Assembly (NCBI RefSeq): GCF_001866135.1
Contig: NZ_MODW01000005.1
Span: 168,275 to 232,274, forward strand
Reading direction: 5' to 3'
DNA from: Microbacterium sp. LCT-H2
GTDB lineage: Bacteria; Actinomycetota; Actinomycetes; Actinomycetales; Microbacteriaceae
DNA length: 64,000 bases
The position numbers and the translations under genes are program-made. The notes under the pieces are model-generated. The model searched no databases, was not told the origin of the DNA, and saw only the letters and a program-made list of their open reading frames with translations. Below are positions 62,953-64,000 of this stretch, piece by piece. Each line of letters begins with the position of its first letter. Positions within the stretch are counted from its first letter, which is position 1.

Positions 62953-64000
62953 GCACCGCAACGCTGTCCAAGGACGAGAAGGACACCAAGGCGCCTCTCG
63001 GCGGCCGCTTCGTCGGCGCCGCGTCGAACTACATCGATGAGCGCACGAGCCTCTCCGGCTTCGTCAAGGAGCTCGGTCGCAAGATCTTCCCCGACCACTG
63101 GTCGTTCATGCTGGGAGAGATCGCCCTGTGGAGCTTCGTCGTCGTGTTCCTCTCCGGAACCTTCCTGACGTTCTTCTTCCAGGCATCCATGGTGGAGACG
63201 CACTACACCGGCGCCTACGCCCCCATGCGCGGTATCGCGATGTCGTCGGCTCTCGAGTCGACGCTGCACATCTCGTTCGACCTCCGCGGTGGCCTGCTGG
63301 TCCGCCAGATCCACCACTGGGCGGCGCTCGTCTTCATCGCGGGTATCGGCGTGCACATGCTGCGCGTGTTCTTCACGGGCGCGTTCCGCAAGCCGCGCGA
63401 GCTGAACTGGGTGATCGGCTTCGTGCTGTTCATCCTCGCGATGGCCGAGGGCTTCACCGGCTACTCGCTCCCCGACGACCTGCTCTCGGGTAACGGCCTG
63501 CGCATCATCGACGGCATGATCAAGGGTCTGCCGCTGATCGGCACCTGGACCTCGTTCCTCCTCTTCGGCGGCGAGTTCCCCGGCACCGACATCGTGGGTC
63601 GCCTGTACACGCTGCACATCCTGCTGCTCCCGATGCTGGTCATCGCCTTCATCGCCGTGCACCTGATGCTCATGATCATCAACAAGCACACACAGTTCGC
63701 CGGCCCCGGCCGCACGAACGACAACGTCGTGGGCTACCCGATGATGCCGGTCTACATGTCCAAGATGGGCGGCTACCTGTTCATCGTCTTCGGCACCATC
63801 GTGCTGATCGCGACGTTCTTCCAGATCAACCCGATCTGGAACTACGGCCCCTATGACCCCTCCCCCGTCTCGGCCGGTACGCAGCCGGACTGGTACATCG
63901 GGTTCGCGGACGGCGCCCTGCGCCTGGCACCGTCGAACTGGGACATCGTGTTCCTCGACCACACCTGGTCGTTCGGCATCCTGGCTCCGGTCGCCGTTCT
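62949..64000 (+). CDS. qcrB: cytochrome bc1 subunit b (3' partial)
   Basis: 350 residues visible; cut by the window end. The proposed start is TTG 62949 (LSTATLSKDEKDT), overlapping the qcrA stop as TTGA; no ATG or GTG fits the conserved N-terminus. Heme-b histidines are in 'RQIHHWAALVFI' and 'GIGVHMLRV', and in 'YTLHILLLPMLV' and 'IAVHLMLMI'. The quinol-site PEWY is PDWY here ('GTQPDWYIGF'), as usual in actinobacteria. Last subunit of the bc1 core. Confidence 0.93.
   Translation, partial: MSTATLSKDEKDTKAPLGGRFVGAASNYIDERTSLSGFVKELGRKIFPDHWSFMLGEIALWSFVVVFLSGTFLTFFFQASMVETHYTGAYAPMRGIAMSSALESTLHISFDLRGGLLVRQIHHWAALVFIAGIGVHMLRVFFTGAFRKPRELNWVIGFVLFILAMAEGFTGYSLPDDLLSGNGLRIIDGMIKGLPLIGTWTSFLLFGGEFPGTDIVGRLYTLHILLLPMLVIAFIAVHLMLMIINKHTQFAGPGRTNDNVVGYPMMPVYMSKMGGYLFIVFGTIVLIATFFQINPIWNYGPYDPSPVSAGTQPDWYIGFADGALRLAPSNWDIVFLDHTWSFGILAPVAV

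Overview
The window is high-GC actinobacterial chromosome, most probably from the family Microbacteriaceae (a Microbacterium-like organism). The evidence is the RNA polymerase-binding protein RbpA, WhiA, two ClpP paralogues, the actinobacterial ctaE-qcrCAB respiratory cluster with a diheme QcrC, frequent GTG starts, and many genes that appear to be leaderless. Genes are tightly packed: no gap exceeds about 240 bp, so there is no long empty stretch. I saw no CRISPR array, prophage, transposase or rRNA. There are two tRNA genes (Pro-TGG and Gly-TCC).

Layout: 1-8.0 kb is one translationally coupled operon. It holds a peptide-type ABC importer (substrate-binding protein cut by the window edge, two permeases, a fused double ATPase), an LD-carboxypeptidase (S66) and two tandem cytoplasmic penicillin-recognising serine hydrolases. 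A convergent S58/DmpA-type peptidase follows at 8.1-9.1 kb behind a hairpin-forming inverted repeat. 9.3-12.4 kb has valS, two small unknown genes and a symmetric four-copy repeat between them. 12.4-16.3 kb has an ArsR-like regulator with a clear operator, the threonine catabolic pair tdh-kbl and a divergent LysR regulator. 16.3-19.4 kb has an M3 oligopeptidase, a GyrI-like protein and a NUDIX hydrolase. 19.4-28.6 kb is the tig-clpP1-clpP2-clpX protease neighbourhood, interrupted by a deoxyribose operon (SorC-type regulator, deoC, a full-length aldehyde dehydrogenase and a half-length aldehyde dehydrogenase lacking the catalytic half).

28.7-30.2 kb has the two tRNAs and an unknown membrane-anchored protein with an HEVGH zincin motif. 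30.3-41.6 kb is a long leftward housekeeping run. In transcription order it reads uvrA-uvrC-rapZ-whiA, sod, gap-pgk-tpiA, secG-rbpA. yvcK, usually found between rapZ and whiA, is missing. 41.7-45.6 kb has a MarR divergon, a TfoX-like protein, uvrB and coaE. 45.7-47.3 kb is a SipW-type signal peptidase flanked by two putative substrates. 47.4-54.0 kb is a six-gene sulfur operon (SsuBAC-type importer, acetyl-CoA synthetase, O-acetylhomoserine sulfhydrylase, CoA-binding protein), each gene overlapping the next. 54.1-55.6 kb is rpsA, with a structured leader. 55.8-57.1 kb is a lipoprotein/PKD-protein pair that looks less GC-rich than its surroundings. 57.1-60.2 kb has a stand-alone 5'-3' exonuclease, a PolX-remnant PHP protein and trpD. 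60.3-64 kb is ctaE-qcrCAB, cut within qcrB.

Cooperation: the first operon plausibly imports peptides or muropeptides and trims them inside the cell. The deo operon turns deoxyribose phosphate into glyceraldehyde 3-phosphate and oxidised acetaldehyde. The sulfur operon imports an organosulfur compound and assimilates sulfur into homocysteine. The Clp cluster supplies folding and proteolysis. The final cluster builds the bc1-aa3 supercomplex. All functional statements come from reading sequence motifs and gene order by eye; no database search was run.
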